From assembly GCF_014075995.1 (NCBI RefSeq), contig NZ_CP055153.1:4650001-4714000 (forward strand): a stretch of 64,000 nt of DNA, read 5' to 3'. Below, piece by piece: positions 52,134-62,600 of this stretch. The notes below the pieces were generated by a model. That model saw only the letters and a program-made list of their open reading frames with translations, was not told the origin of the DNA and made no database searches. The DNA is from Adhaeribacter radiodurans (GTDB taxonomy: Bacteria > Bacteroidota > Bacteroidia > Cytophagales > Hymenobacteraceae). A program made the position numbers and the translations under genes. The first letter of the stretch is position 1; each line of letters starts with the position of its first letter.

Positions 52134-52907
52134 TTAAAACCCAAACCCGGCATCAGTCTCTAAAAGCTCCTGGTATTTAACCGTATTAAATTTGTACAAG
52201 AAAGGTGCCTTATAGGTAACATTGCTTTTTACTTCGTCCAGCCGGTCCAATATTCCTAATTTCAGTATTTTCTTTTCGAAGTTTCCCCGGTCAATCGTTC
52301 GGCCTAGAATAGTTTCGTAGAGCCGCCGCAACTCGGTCATGGTAAATTTTTCGGGTAGTAGGTTAAAACCGATGGGTTTATTGGCTAAATGCTGCCGTAA
52401 AGCTTTTAAAGCATCTTTTACAATTTCGGAGTGGTCAAAAAGCAAGGGCGGTAAAGTAGTTAAATCCCACCAGCGGCATTCTTCCGAAAGCGTATCCGGC
52501 GTAGGTGTAACTTTTGCAATATCCACCAGGGCGTAATATCCCATCGATACCATCCGCTGCAATAACCAATTATCGTCAGTAATATTATTATCTACCGATT
52601 TTACTATTTTTTTGGTGTCGGGGGTATTATTGCGGTCCGCCGACCCAAACACTTTAAATTGTTCCAGATAAATATTATCGAGTCCCGTTCTTTCCCGCAA
52701 AATGCGTTGGGCAGCCATATCCACCGATTCCTCGCGCCGAATAAAACCACCCGGTAAACTCCACTGGTTAATGCGTATTACTTTGGTTAACAGCAACCTG
52801 AGTTGATTTTCGTGAAACCCAAAAACGGCACAATCAATGGATAAATGCGGAAGATGCTGCTCGTAGCCTTTATGAATAAAATCTAAAAAGTCGGAATCGG
52901 TACTCAT
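52134..52907 (-). CDS. Nudix-fold transcriptional regulator (NrtR/AraR-like)
   Basis: 257 residues. The N-terminal half is a Nudix domain whose box is degenerate: from Gly54 it reads GFIRREESVDMAAQRILRER, so the usual REUXEE motif is altered (Ile69 and Arg73 at normally acidic positions). Catalysis is therefore unlikely. The C-terminal ~85 residues form a winged helix (KFTMTELRRLYETILGRTIDRGNFEKKILKLGILDRLDE). This layout is that of the Nudix-related regulators NrtR and, in Bacteroidetes, AraR, which sense nucleotides or sugars. It is divergent from the ThuA/PQQ gene with two matching palindromes between, so it probably controls that gene and itself. Confidence 0.88.
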   Translation of the reverse strand: MSTDSDFLDFIHKGYEQHLPHLSIDCAVFGFHENQLRLLLTKVIRINQWSLPGGFIRREESVDMAAQRILRERTGLDNIYLEQFKVFGSADRNNTPDTKKIVKSVDNNITDDNWLLQRMVSMGYYALVDIAKVTPTPDTLSEECRWWDLTTLPPLLFDHSEIVKDALKALRQHLANKPIGFNLLPEKFTMTELRRLYETILGRTIDRGNFEKKILKLGILDRLDEVKSNVTYKAPFLYKFNTVKYQELLETDAGFGF

Positions 52908-52931
52908 GAAATAAACTTATGAAAAAATAAT

Positions 52932-52946
52932 GTGTAAAAATTACGC
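52932..52946. promoter_or_regulatory. Operator-like palindrome 1 (regulator side)
   Basis: GTGTAA-AAA-TTACGC, matching the second site at 52970 in 11 of 12 arm positions. It lies 25 bp upstream of the Nudix regulator start. Confidence 0.65.
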
Positions 52947-52969
52947 ACTTTTAAATAATTAGGTATATT

Positions 52970-52984
52970 GCGTAATGTTTACGC
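52970..52984. promoter_or_regulatory. Operator-like palindrome 2 (target-gene side)
   Basis: GCGTAA-TGT-TTACGC, a perfect 6-bp inverted repeat with a 3-bp spacer. It is 38 bp from palindrome 1 and 74 bp upstream of the ThuA/PQQ gene. The two sites in a divergent promoter fit control of both genes by the Nudix-fold regulator. Confidence 0.7.
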
Positions 52985-53058
52985 ACATTGATATTGAATG
53001 ATTTACTTTAATTAAAGCTTTTGGTTCCCTATTTATTTGTTGCACTTACGTCACCTTC

Positions 53059-56000
53059 ATGAAAAGATACTTTTACCGTTTAAAATCCTTAGCTATTTTT
53101 CTTTTTCTAGTAGCCTTAACCGGATTAGTTTCCTTCGCTCTCTACCAGGAACCACCGCGCGTACTGGTTTTTAGTAAAACTATTGCTTTCCGGCATTCTT
53201 CTATTGGGGCAGGCAAAGCTGCTTTTATGAAAATGGGTCGGGAACACAACTTTGTAGTAGATACCACCGAGGACGCGAGTAAATTTAACGAAGAAAATTT
53301 AAAACGCTACCAAGCAGTAGTTTTCCTTAGCACAACCGGCGACGTTTTAAACGCTGAGCAACAAAACAATTTTGAGCGCTACATTCAGGCGGGGGGCGGT
53401 TATCTGGGTGTACACGCTGCCGCCGATACCGAGTACGATTGGCCCTGGTACGTGAAATTAGCCGGTGCTTGGTTCGATAATCATCCAATGCCGGATAACG
53501 TGCAGAAAGGTACTTTTGTGGTAGTAGATAAAACTAATCCGGCAACGAGTTTTTTACCCGAACACTGGGAACGCGAAGACGAATTCTACGCCTATAAAAA
53601 TATCAGCCCGGATATAAAAGTATTGCTTAAAATCGATGAGAAAACCTATCGGGGCGGTACCAACGGCGACAACCACCCGATGGCATGGTTTCAGGAATTT
53701 GACGGCGGACGAGCTTTTTATACTGCTGGTGGCCATACCGATGCTTCTTTTTCCGAACCTTTGTTTTTGCAGCACTTATTTGCGGGCCTTAACTACGCCA
53801 TGGGCGGCGAAAAACTAAAAACCTTGAACTACACGCAGGTCCGAACTCCCAAAATGCCGGAAGAAAACCGTTTTACTAAAGTAGTACTCGACGAAAAGTT
53901 AGCCGAACCCATGGAGCTTACGGTTTTAAAAGATGGCCGGGTATTATTTATTGAACGGGGGGGTAAAGTAAAAATGTATTCTCCGGGTACTAATCAAACT
54001 AAAGTAATTGCTACTATTCCGGTAAGTACCAAGTACACCGATAAAGAAGGTAAAGTAACGGAAGGCGAAGATGGCTTACTGGGCTTAACCCAAGACCCGC
54101 AATTTGAACAGAACCATTGGCTTTATCTGTATTACTCCGCGGCTGGTTCGGAAGCTAAAAATATTTTAACCCGTTACGAACTTCGGGGCGATGAGCTAAT
54201 AATGGATTCCAAAAAAGTGCTGCTGGAAGTGCCTACCCAACGGGAACAATGCTGCCATACCGGCGGCTCCCTGGCTTTTGACGCCCAAGGTAATTTGTAC
54301 ATATCTACCGGCGATAATACCAGCCCCCGGGCTACCAGCTACGCTCCTATTGACGAACGCCCGGAACGCAGCCCTTGGGATGCGCAAAAATCTTCGGCCA
54401 ATACCAACGATTTGCGGGGTAAAATTTTGCGTATTCACCCGGAATCAGATGGCAGTTATACTATTCCGGCCGGCAATTTATTCCCGAAAGGTACGCCAAA
54501 AACCCGTCCAGAAATTTACACCATGGGCCATCGGAACCCGTACCGCATTTCCGTGGATCGCAAAACCGGTTACGTATATTGGGGCGAAATTGGTCCCGAT
54601 GCCAACGATCCTTCCGACCAAGGTCCGGAAGGCAACGACGAAGTAGGGCAAGCGCGCCAAGCGGGTAACTTTGGCTGGCCGTATTTTGTAGGCAATAACA
54701 AAGCTTACAGCAAGGTTAATTTTACTAATAACCAGGCCGGAGCTAAATTTGAAGCCGCCAAGCCCCTGAATACTTCGCCCAACAACACGGGTTTAAATCA
54801 ACTCCCTCCCGCACAGAGTGCTTTTATCTGGTACCCCTACGGTGCCTCCAAAGAGTTTCCATTAGTGGGTTCCGGTGGCCGTAGTGCCATGGCCGGGCCC
54901 GTTTATTATCAGGATTTATTCCCGCAAGCCAAACGCGCTTTTCCGGCTTATTACAACGGAAAACTATTTATCTACGAATGGATGCGCGGCTGGATAATGG
55001 CCGTAACTTTGGATAAAGCCGGAAATTACGCGTCGATGGAGCGTTTTATGCCGAATTATAAATTTAGTAACCCCGTTGATTTAGAATTTGGCCCGGAAGG
55101 CGATATGTACATGCTGGAATATGGTTCCGGCTGGTTTCAGGCCAACGACGATGCGCGATTAGTCCGGATAGAATACAACGGTGGCAACCGCAAACCAGCC
55201 GTAGAAATAGCCGCCAACAAACTGGCCGGAGCTTTACCTTTAGCTGTAAACTTGTCATCGAAAGGTACCCTGGATTTTGACCAGGATGCCTTGCAATACA
55301 ATTGGAAAATTACTTCTGCTGCCGGTACTTATAAAACCTTTACCCAGGCAAACCCAACCATAAACTTTACTAAGCCGGGAGTTTATAAAGCAACTCTTAC
55401 CGTAACCGACGCCAAAGGGGAAAAGAGCAGCAAATCTTTAGAAATAAAAGCCGGTAACAACCCGCCGGTATTAGCCTTTGATATTACCCAGGGCAACAAG
55501 AGTTTCTTCATTCCGGGTAAACCGTTGGCCTACCAGGTAAAAGTTACCGATAAAGAAGACGGCAGCTTAGCAACTGGCAAAATTAATCCGGCGCAGGTGG
55601 CGGTTACCATTGATTACCTGCCGGAAGGATTTGACCAGGCGGCAATTGCTCCCGGACACCGAGATGCCGAAGGTTCCGCGCAATTTGCTACCGGGCTCCG
55701 GTTAATGGAAAGCAGCGATTGCAAAGCCTGCCATAGTATTGATAAAAAATCTATAGGGCCAGCTTATAAGCAGGTAGCCTTAAAATATCAAAACGATAAT
55801 GGTGCCACCGAGCGATTGGCGAAAAAAGTAATTTCGGGTGGTAAAGGAGTTTGGGGCGAAGTTCCCATGAGTGCCCATCCGCAGTTAGCGTTGAACGATG
55901 CTACGGAGATGGTAAAATATGTATTGAGTTTAGCTACTGAGAAAACCGCTACTAAATCTTTACCAGTTAAGGGTAACTATACACCAGTTTTACCCACTAC

Positions 56001-56571
56001 TGATAAAGGAAAAGGCGTTTATGTCTTACGCGCTTCTTACCGCGACCAGGGGGCGAATGGCATACCAGGTATTTCCGCGGAACAAACCCGGGTACTACGC
56101 AACCCGAATGTATTAGCCAGTTCTGCTAAATTCACGCACAGTATTCAGAAGTTAAAATTAGCCGATCCACCGCTTGATTTAGTAATTGTGTCGGGTTCTG
56201 GTGCGCACATTGGCTTTGAGCAATTAGACTTATCGGGTATTCAGGAGCTTACTTTTGTGGTAATGGCTCCAAAAGAACAAGTAAATGCGGCCGGTGGCAT
56301 TATCGAGGTGCATCAGGATTTGCCAACGGGAAAGTTACTGGGTACGTCCAAAGAAATTGTACCGACTACTACTCCGGTTATGTCTACTCCGCCTCAATTT
56401 ATAACTGTTCCGCTAACGACTACTACCAATTTGCAAGATTTGTATTTTGTCTTTAAAAACAGCAAAGCTCCTGCCGGCCAATCACTGTTTGTGGTGACGA
56501 ATGTTATTTTCAAAGCCAAGGAAAACGAAACGAAAGCTCCCGTAAATGCGGTAGGTCAAACGAAGAATTAA
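53059..56571 (+). CDS. Multidomain ThuA - PQQ-type sugar dehydrogenase - PKD - cytochrome c protein
   Basis: 1170 residues, with an N-terminal signal or anchor helix (about 12-30). In order: a ThuA-like glutamine-amidotransferase fold (about 33-250, PRVLVFSKTIAFRHSSI, GGYLGVHAAADTEYDW); a six-bladed propeller of the soluble PQQ-glucose-dehydrogenase type (about 275-700, AEPMELTVLKDGRVLFIERGG, GEDGLLGLTQDPQF, MGHRNPYRISVD); a PKD domain (about 715-800); a c-type cytochrome with Cys888, Cys891 and His892 (SDCKACHS); and a beta-rich carbohydrate-binding-like C-terminus (about 975-1150). It probably oxidises a sugar outside the cytoplasm and passes electrons to its own haem. It is followed by a sugar isomerase gene and preceded by the Nudix regulator. 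Confidence 0.92.
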   Translation: MKRYFYRLKSLAIFLFLVALTGLVSFALYQEPPRVLVFSKTIAFRHSSIGAGKAAFMKMGREHNFVVDTTEDASKFNEENLKRYQAVVFLSTTGDVLNAEQQNNFERYIQAGGGYLGVHAAADTEYDWPWYVKLAGAWFDNHPMPDNVQKGTFVVVDKTNPATSFLPEHWEREDEFYAYKNISPDIKVLLKIDEKTYRGGTNGDNHPMAWFQEFDGGRAFYTAGGHTDASFSEPLFLQHLFAGLNYAMGGEKLKTLNYTQVRTPKMPEENRFTKVVLDEKLAEPMELTVLKDGRVLFIERGGKVKMYSPGTNQTKVIATIPVSTKYTDKEGKVTEGEDGLLGLTQDPQFEQNHWLYLYYSAAGSEAKNILTRYELRGDELIMDSKKVLLEVPTQREQCCHTGGSLAFDAQGNLYISTGDNTSPRATSYAPIDERPERSPWDAQKSSANTNDLRGKILRIHPESDGSYTIPAGNLFPKGTPKTRPEIYTMGHRNPYRISVDRKTGYVYWGEIGPDANDPSDQGPEGNDEVGQARQAGNFGWPYFVGNNKAYSKVNFTNNQAGAKFEAAKPLNTSPNNTGLNQLPPAQSAFIWYPYGASKEFPLVGSGGRSAMAGPVYYQDLFPQAKRAFPAYYNGKLFIYEWMRGWIMAVTLDKAGNYASMERFMPNYKFSNPVDLEFGPEGDMYMLEYGSGWFQANDDARLVRIEYNGGNRKPAVEIAANKLAGALPLAVNLSSKGTLDFDQDALQYNWKITSAAGTYKTFTQANPTINFTKPGVYKATLTVTDAKGEKSSKSLEIKAGNNPPVLAFDITQGNKSFFIPGKPLAYQVKVTDKEDGSLATGKINPAQVAVTIDYLPEGFDQAAIAPGHRDAEGSAQFATGLRLMESSDCKACHSIDKKSIGPAYKQVALKYQNDNGATERLAKKVISGGKGVWGEVPMSAHPQLALNDATEMVKYVLSLATEKTATKSLPVKGNYTPVLPTTDKGKGVYVLRASYRDQGANGIPGISAEQTRVLRNPNVLASSAKFTHSIQKLKLADPPLDLVIVSGSGAHIGFEQLDLSGIQELTFVVMAPKEQVNAAGGIIEVHQDLPTGKLLGTSKEIVPTTTPVMSTPPQFITVPLTTTTNLQDLYFVFKNSKAPAGQSLFVVTNVIFKAKENETKAPVNAVGQTKN

Positions 56572-56659
56572 GGGTTTTAGTAAATTTTAATACTCTAACC
56601 GAATTTCAGAATAATAGAAGTCAATAACGAACAACTAATAACAAACAACCATCATATAA

Positions 56660-57586
56660 ATGAAGAGAAGAAATTTTTTAATGCAAACCGGAGCAATGGC
56701 CTTGAGTGGTTTGCTAACGGCTAATAAGTTATCAGCCAATTTTTTATCTGATTCAGCGGCAATGCGGCCGATTGGTTTAGGTTTATTTACTTTATTTAAC
56801 GTAATCGATCAGGATGTAACAGGTATTTTAAAGAAAGTAGCCGCCTTAGGTTATCAGGAAATTGAATCGGCTTTCAGCAAGAAAGGCGGGTATTACGGCA
56901 TGAAACCCCAGGAATTTGCCGCCTTCACCAAAGACATAGGATTAACCTGGCAATCGCACCACGTTTTAGGTGCGCCTTTTAAGTTACCGCCAGGTGCTAA
57001 AATGCCAACCGGTGCCGATGGCAAACCTATTTCTATTCCGCCTATGCGTAACTTACGCGATAACTACCAGGAACTGATCGACGAAGCAGCGGCTGGTGGC
57101 GTGAAATACCTGGTTTGCGCCAATACGCCAATTGGCACTTTAGATGAGATAAAATCTTCCATCGACGTTTTAAATAAATCGGCGGAAGCGGCTAAAAAAG
57201 CTGGTTTAATCTTTTGCTACCATAACCACGATGCCGAATTCAAAAAAGTGGAAGGCCAGGTTCCTTACGATATGCTACTGTCCCAAACCGACCCTAATAA
57301 CTTAAAAATGGAATTAGATTTAGCCTGGGCAGTAAAAGGTGGCTACGATCCGGTAGCTTTATTTAAGCAACATCCGGGGCGTTTCCCTTTGTGGCACGTA
57401 AAAGATTTAACTCAAGACCGGCAAACCATTCAGCCAGTAGGCAGCGGTACCATCGATTTTAAACCCATTTTTGATCAGGCAAAGCTAGCGGGTTTGCAGC
57501 ACTTTTTTGTGGAGCACGATATGCCTGCCGATCCGTTTGCCAGCATTTCCACCAGCATACAAAATTTAAAAAAACTTTTAAGTTAG
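56660..57586 (+). CDS. Sugar phosphate isomerase/epimerase-like TIM-barrel protein, Tat-type signal
   Basis: 308 residues. The N-terminus (MKRRNFLMQTGAMALSGLL) has the RR-x-F-L pattern of a Tat signal, so it should be exported folded. The AP-endonuclease-2/xylose-isomerase-like barrel follows (GILKKVAALGYQEIESAF, FCYHNHDAEF, LKMELDLAWAVKGGYDPVALFKQHPGRFPLWHVKDL, FFVEHDM); His and Glu/Asp residues in these blocks are the usual metal ligands. It lies 88 bp after the ThuA/PQQ gene, probably in the same operon. Secreted 3-keto-sugar or inositol metabolism is a plausible setting. Confidence 0.9.
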   Translation: MKRRNFLMQTGAMALSGLLTANKLSANFLSDSAAMRPIGLGLFTLFNVIDQDVTGILKKVAALGYQEIESAFSKKGGYYGMKPQEFAAFTKDIGLTWQSHHVLGAPFKLPPGAKMPTGADGKPISIPPMRNLRDNYQELIDEAAAGGVKYLVCANTPIGTLDEIKSSIDVLNKSAEAAKKAGLIFCYHNHDAEFKKVEGQVPYDMLLSQTDPNNLKMELDLAWAVKGGYDPVALFKQHPGRFPLWHVKDLTQDRQTIQPVGSGTIDFKPIFDQAKLAGLQHFFVEHDMPADPFASISTSIQNLKKLLS

Positions 57587-57675
57587 ATTAGTAGCAGAAA
57601 ATTTTAACCGAAAAGTTTTAGGCTAGGCACTTAAGCAGCAGCTTTTCCCAGGAAGTAGTATTAATAAGAAAATTC

Positions 57676-57740
57676 AACCTATTTAACTCAATTAGATCAA
57701 TAATTTACTAAATTTTTGGTCTGATTGAGTTAAATAGGTT
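57676..57740. other. Long imperfect hairpin between convergent genes
   Basis: AACCTATTTAACTCAATTAG at 57676 (24-nt arm to 57699) pairs with the arm at 57717-57740, 22 of 24 bases matching, around a 17-nt loop. It lies between the convergent isomerase and PaaN genes. No T-run follows on either strand, so termination is uncertain. Confidence 0.6.
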
Positions 57741-57873
57741 CCTCCTGAATAAGACAGCGAATAATCATACTCTACCAAATTTAATTCTGGCCAATTACTT
57801 AGTTCTAAAAGGCCGAATACACAATAAACTTTTTCCTGGGTTTCGTATTTTGGATTTTAGTAAAAGGCATCTA

Positions 57874-59547
57874 CTAAACAGCAGCGGGCTCCCGGAAACC
57901 TACCCAGGTGAAACGCTTAATTACAAATTCGGGGTTGGTGAAAGAAGCGTTACCCGCCGGATTACCGCCCGTTACGTGAAAATCTGAAAAACCCGCATTT
58001 TGGTTCACGTAAATATTGCCGGTAAGATTAAAGCTTACGGGTGTACCAGCCAGACTCATTTCATCTTTTATCTGCTCTTTAATTTCAGGATCGGTGGTAT
58101 AAGCGGCGCACGAAATGGCTCCCTGCGTTTCAGCTAATTCCCGGGCTAAAGCAATGGATTCAGTTGTATTTTTTGTTTTAATAATTAAAGCTATAGGGCC
58201 AAACAACTCCTGGTTATAAATATCCTTATCGGCGGAGGTAACCTCGTATAAAACAGGACTACAAATCCGGGCATCGGTAAAAGCCGGATTTTTAATATTG
58301 CAAGTAGATAACAGTACTTTTCCGTGGCCTTGCGCCGAATCCTTCACGCGCTGCTCCGTAGCAACATTCTGAATGGCTCCCAAAATTTGCGGACCGGCTT
58401 TAGGATTATTGACTAAGCCCTCTATAGCATCGCTCAATTTTTGGGTGACTACTTCGTAAGGAATGACTTCACCATTTACTTTTATTCCGGTTTCGGGAAC
58501 AAAGAAATTTTGCGGAGCGGTACACATTTGTCCGGAATACAAGGAGACTGAAAAAGCCAGATTCTGCAATACTTTATCTAAATCGGTTGTTGAATCTAAT
58601 ATAACCGAATTAACGCCTGCTTTTTCGGTAAAAACCATTTTACCGGGTAGTTTTTCCAGGTAATTGCCAAACGTGGTGCTACCGGTATAATCAATTAATT
58701 TAACTTTGGGGTGTTCGGCCAGTTCTTTGGTAATTAAATTATCTTGGGCATCTACTGCCAACTGGCAGATAGTTGGATCCAGGTTTTGTTCCTGTAATAC
58801 TTTTTGCACTTGAGCCACTATCAACGCAATAGGTAAAACGGCTTTCGGATGCGGTTTAATAATTACCGGATTACCCGTTACCAGACTGGCAAACATACCC
58901 GGTACTGTATTCCAGGTCGGGAAGGTAGAACAACCAATAACCACACTAATACCTTTCGGCACTGGTATCCAACTTTTTTGCAGCTTTATGCTATACTTCC
59001 CCATAGGCTTTTCCCACTCAGTCTGCGCCGGGAAACGGGTTTGCTCTTCTAAACCGGCCGCAATTGCTTCTAAAGCCCGATCTGCTGCATGTGGCCCGGA
59101 TGCTTGAAAAGACATTAAAAAAGATTGACCGGTGGTGTGCATGGTAGCGTAAGCAATTTGAAAAAATTGCTTTTTTACGTGTTCCAAGGCTTCTACCAGC
59201 AAAACTGCCCGTTCCGCAGGATCTACTTTTCGCCAGGTATGAAAAGCCTTTTCGGCCCGTTCTATTAATGTGTTTGCTTCAAAAAACGGATACGTAATAC
59301 CCAAAGCTTGCTGTAAATAAGGCGACTCCTCCTGCCCCACCCAATCCGACGGATTAGGTTGCAGTAACTCTGTAAACGGCTTATGTAAATAGGCTTCGTA
59401 GGCAGTCCGCCCTTCCAGATCGGCGGTTTCGCCGTATACCTCCGGAGTAGGGTTTTCGGGGTAAGCCGCAAAAAAAGTACGTTCGTGCAGGGCGCGGATG
59501 GCTTGCTGTAACAACGTTTGGTTTTTTTCTTTGTTAATAATAGCCAT
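57874..59547 (-). CDS. paaN: PaaN, phenylacetate-degradation aldehyde dehydrogenase
   Basis: 557 residues from the ATG at 59547, in place of the in-frame start 35 codons upstream, because MAIINKEKNQTLLQQAIRALHERTFFAAYPENP is the usual PaaN opening. The aldehyde-dehydrogenase core is complete: GISVVIGCSTFPTWNTVPGMFASLVTGNPVIIKPHP, IDYTGSTTFG, the catalytic Glu in MVFTEKAGVNSVI, and the catalytic Cys in SGQMCTAPQNFF. In phenylacetate catabolism the enzyme oxidises the ring-opened semialdehyde-CoA. No other paa genes are in the window, so its context here is unclear. It is divergent from the subtilase gene. Confidence 0.92.
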   Translation of the reverse strand: MAIINKEKNQTLLQQAIRALHERTFFAAYPENPTPEVYGETADLEGRTAYEAYLHKPFTELLQPNPSDWVGQEESPYLQQALGITYPFFEANTLIERAEKAFHTWRKVDPAERAVLLVEALEHVKKQFFQIAYATMHTTGQSFLMSFQASGPHAADRALEAIAAGLEEQTRFPAQTEWEKPMGKYSIKLQKSWIPVPKGISVVIGCSTFPTWNTVPGMFASLVTGNPVIIKPHPKAVLPIALIVAQVQKVLQEQNLDPTICQLAVDAQDNLITKELAEHPKVKLIDYTGSTTFGNYLEKLPGKMVFTEKAGVNSVILDSTTDLDKVLQNLAFSVSLYSGQMCTAPQNFFVPETGIKVNGEVIPYEVVTQKLSDAIEGLVNNPKAGPQILGAIQNVATEQRVKDSAQGHGKVLLSTCNIKNPAFTDARICSPVLYEVTSADKDIYNQELFGPIALIIKTKNTTESIALARELAETQGAISCAAYTTDPEIKEQIKDEMSLAGTPVSFNLTGNIYVNQNAGFSDFHVTGGNPAGNASFTNPEFVIKRFTWVGFREPAAV

Positions 59548-59692
59548 TTTTAGATACTTTTCGGTTGAAATTCGTATTGTTTCGGAGTGGCCGGTTTTCT
59601 TAAATTTACGTGAATTCAGGCTATTATCCAGTTTTAAACGATTCTTTTTCAACTTTGGCTTTTTCTTATATTCCTGATTCTTCTATGCTGAC

Positions 59693-62600
59693 ATGATTAC
59701 CCGTTTTTCTTTTTGTTTTCTCGTTTTTTTCTCTGTTTTAAGTTTAAACTGGTTTGCTTCTTCGGCGCAAAATTTACGTTCCGCTAATCAGGAAACAACT
59801 ACGGCCCGTACCCAACCCAAATACTTATTAATCAAATTAAAACCCAATTCCCGCTCCACCGGTACCCCCCAGCGGCAGGCTAGTGCGCCCTTTAATTCCT
59901 TGCAGCAGGTTTTGGCACAAATAAAAACTACTTCGTATCGCCCGAAATTTCCCGAAACCACTACTATCTCCAACTTAAAACCCGGTCAGGTTGATTTATC
60001 GTTATGGTACGAAGTTCAATTTCAGAATTTAAAATATTCTTTTCCGCAACTACGCCGCATGTTGCTCAGCACCGGCATGGTAGATCAGGTAGAACCCGTT
60101 TATGTACCCGAGGTGCTATATCAGCCCAATGACCCTTTAGCTGATTCCGTAACCGGAAACCAATATTATTTAAAACAAATTCACGCGTACAAGGGTTGGG
60201 ATACTGAAAAGGGTGATTCAACTATTGTTATCGGAATTCTGGACACGGGAACTCGTCTGGACCACGAAGATTTAATCAAAAATTTAAAGCATAATTACGC
60301 CGATCCAATTGATGGAGTAGATAATGATAACGATGGTTACATTGATAATTTTACTGGTTGGGATACAGCCGACAATGACAATGATGCGAATGCGGGCGGA
60401 CACGGTACTTTTGTAAGCGGCATTGCCGCTGGTACCCCCGATAATAATACTGGTATGGCAGGCGTTGGATTTAATTGCCGCTATTTACCAATTAAAGTTT
60501 TTTCTTCGGATGAAAATGGCTCTTTTGGTGGCTATGAGGGCATTAAATACGCCGCCGATCATGGTTGCCAGGTAATTAACTTATCGTGGGGCGGAGAAAA
60601 TCCCTATTCTCAATTTGAGCAGGATGTTATTAACTATGCCGTTATTAATAAAAATGCTATAATAGTAGCTGCTGCGGGCAATACGCCTAAAGAAACTTTT
60701 TTTTACCCCGCTTCTTACGAAAATGTATTAGCGGTTAGTAGCGTAGATCAGAATGATGTAAAAGTAGCTAGTCAAACCTTTAACTACGCCATCGACCTCA
60801 CCGCACCCGGTATAAGTATTTCAACTACCAGTAGTACCGGAACTAATACTTATGCGAGGGTAGGAGGTTCTTCCATGGCCTCCCCTCTGGTAGCCGGAGC
60901 TGCCGGCCTGCTCCGGAAAAAATTCCCGAATTATACTGCCCGGCAAGTAGCAGAACACCTGCGGGTAACGACCGATAACATTTACGCAGTTGGCAGCAAC
61001 AATACCTACCTGGAAAAACTAGGTCATGGCCGCTTAAACGTATACCAGGCTTTAACTACGGCTCAACCCAAGGCAGTCCGAAATACCGAAAACACCTACG
61101 ATTATCAGCGTATTTATGCGGGCAACGTTTTACCAATTATTGGAACATTTGAGAACGTATTAACGCCCACTCAAAGTTTAATCATTACCCTTTCTTCTTC
61201 GTCGCCTTATGTTTCTGTTATTCGGAGCACTTACAGTGCCGGGGCAATGGGTAGCTTAACTTCTAAAACAAATACCGCGCAACCATTTCAGGTTCTCATC
61301 AGCAAAGATATTCCGGCCAACCAAGAGGTAAGTTTTCGTTATGGTTTTAGCGATGGCACTTATACGGACTACCAGTATTTTACACTTCTTCTTAATTCAA
61401 ATTACGTAACATTAAAAACCGGTGATTTAGATGCAACCGTTACTAGCCTGGGGAATATTGGGTTTAACGGGGCTAACCTGAAACAAGGAGAAAGTGTGAT
61501 TTATAAGAATTTTGGCCAAATGCTGAGCGAAGGTGGCTTGCTGGTAGGTAATTCTCCCGAAAAAGTATCCGACCACCTGCGCACTACGCCTCCCGAGTCC
61601 GACGAAGATTTTACCATTACCCAAGGAATCCGGTTTGTAGAAAATAGTAAACGCGCCGACGAGGAAGCATACGGCGCGTTTAAAGATAGATACCCCAGGG
61701 TTGGTTCAGTGGGTGTAAAAGTAAAACAGCGGGCCTTCGCCTGGCAGAATACGCCGTACATCATCCTGGAATATCAACTTACTAATACTACTTCGGAGCC
61801 GTTAACCAACCTGCACGCCGGCTTATTTGCCGATTGGGATATTGGTGATTATACCAACAATGCCGCTGTTTGGGATTCGGTAACCCGAACAGGATATACT
61901 TTTACACCGGACAAGCCAGAGGTGTACGCGGGTATTACATTACTCACAGATCAACCGCCAACTACTTATGCCATCCGTAACCCAGCTAGTGGCCCGGAGG
62001 CGGTTAACCTAGCTGATGGTTTTAGTAACACCGAAAAATTTAGGGTTATAAGTAATTCCTCCCGCCAAAACCAAAATACCGAGGGTTCCAATAACGATGT
62101 ATCGCAAGTAGTAGGCGGGGTGCTCCCGAATTTACTTACCGGGGAAACCACCACCGTAGCTTTTGCTATACTGGGGGCAGAAGCTTTGATCGATTTAAAA
62201 GAAACTGCCCAAGCTGCCCGAGCTAAATACCAGCTATTAAAATCCGGCCCGGTACTGGTAAAACAAATAGATTCAGTTTGCCAAGGCGAAACTCTAATTA
62301 TTCGGCCAACCGGTGGAAAAAATTTTAAATTCTACGCCGACTCAACTGGAAAGCAATTATTAAATACAGGCCCGGGTTTTACCATCCCGCCTTTGCAACA
62401 AGCTACCACTTATTACATCAGCAACGTAGATTCTCTTTACGAAAGCCCCTTAACTGCAATGCCAATAGTTCCAGCCAATAGTCCGGCACGTTTTGCTTTT
62501 TCTCCCAATCCGGTATTTCCGGGTGCAAATGGCCGGGTTCATTTTACAGATCAGACGGTGGGTGCCAAACAATGGAACTGGAACTTTGGCAACGGCACCT

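Noticed and set aside
53059-56571. Reading the ThuA/PQQ gene as a fusion caused by an assembly error
   Set aside because: The frame is continuous with linkers between domains, and the ThuA-dehydrogenase-PKD-cytochrome order is one I recall from other Bacteroidota.
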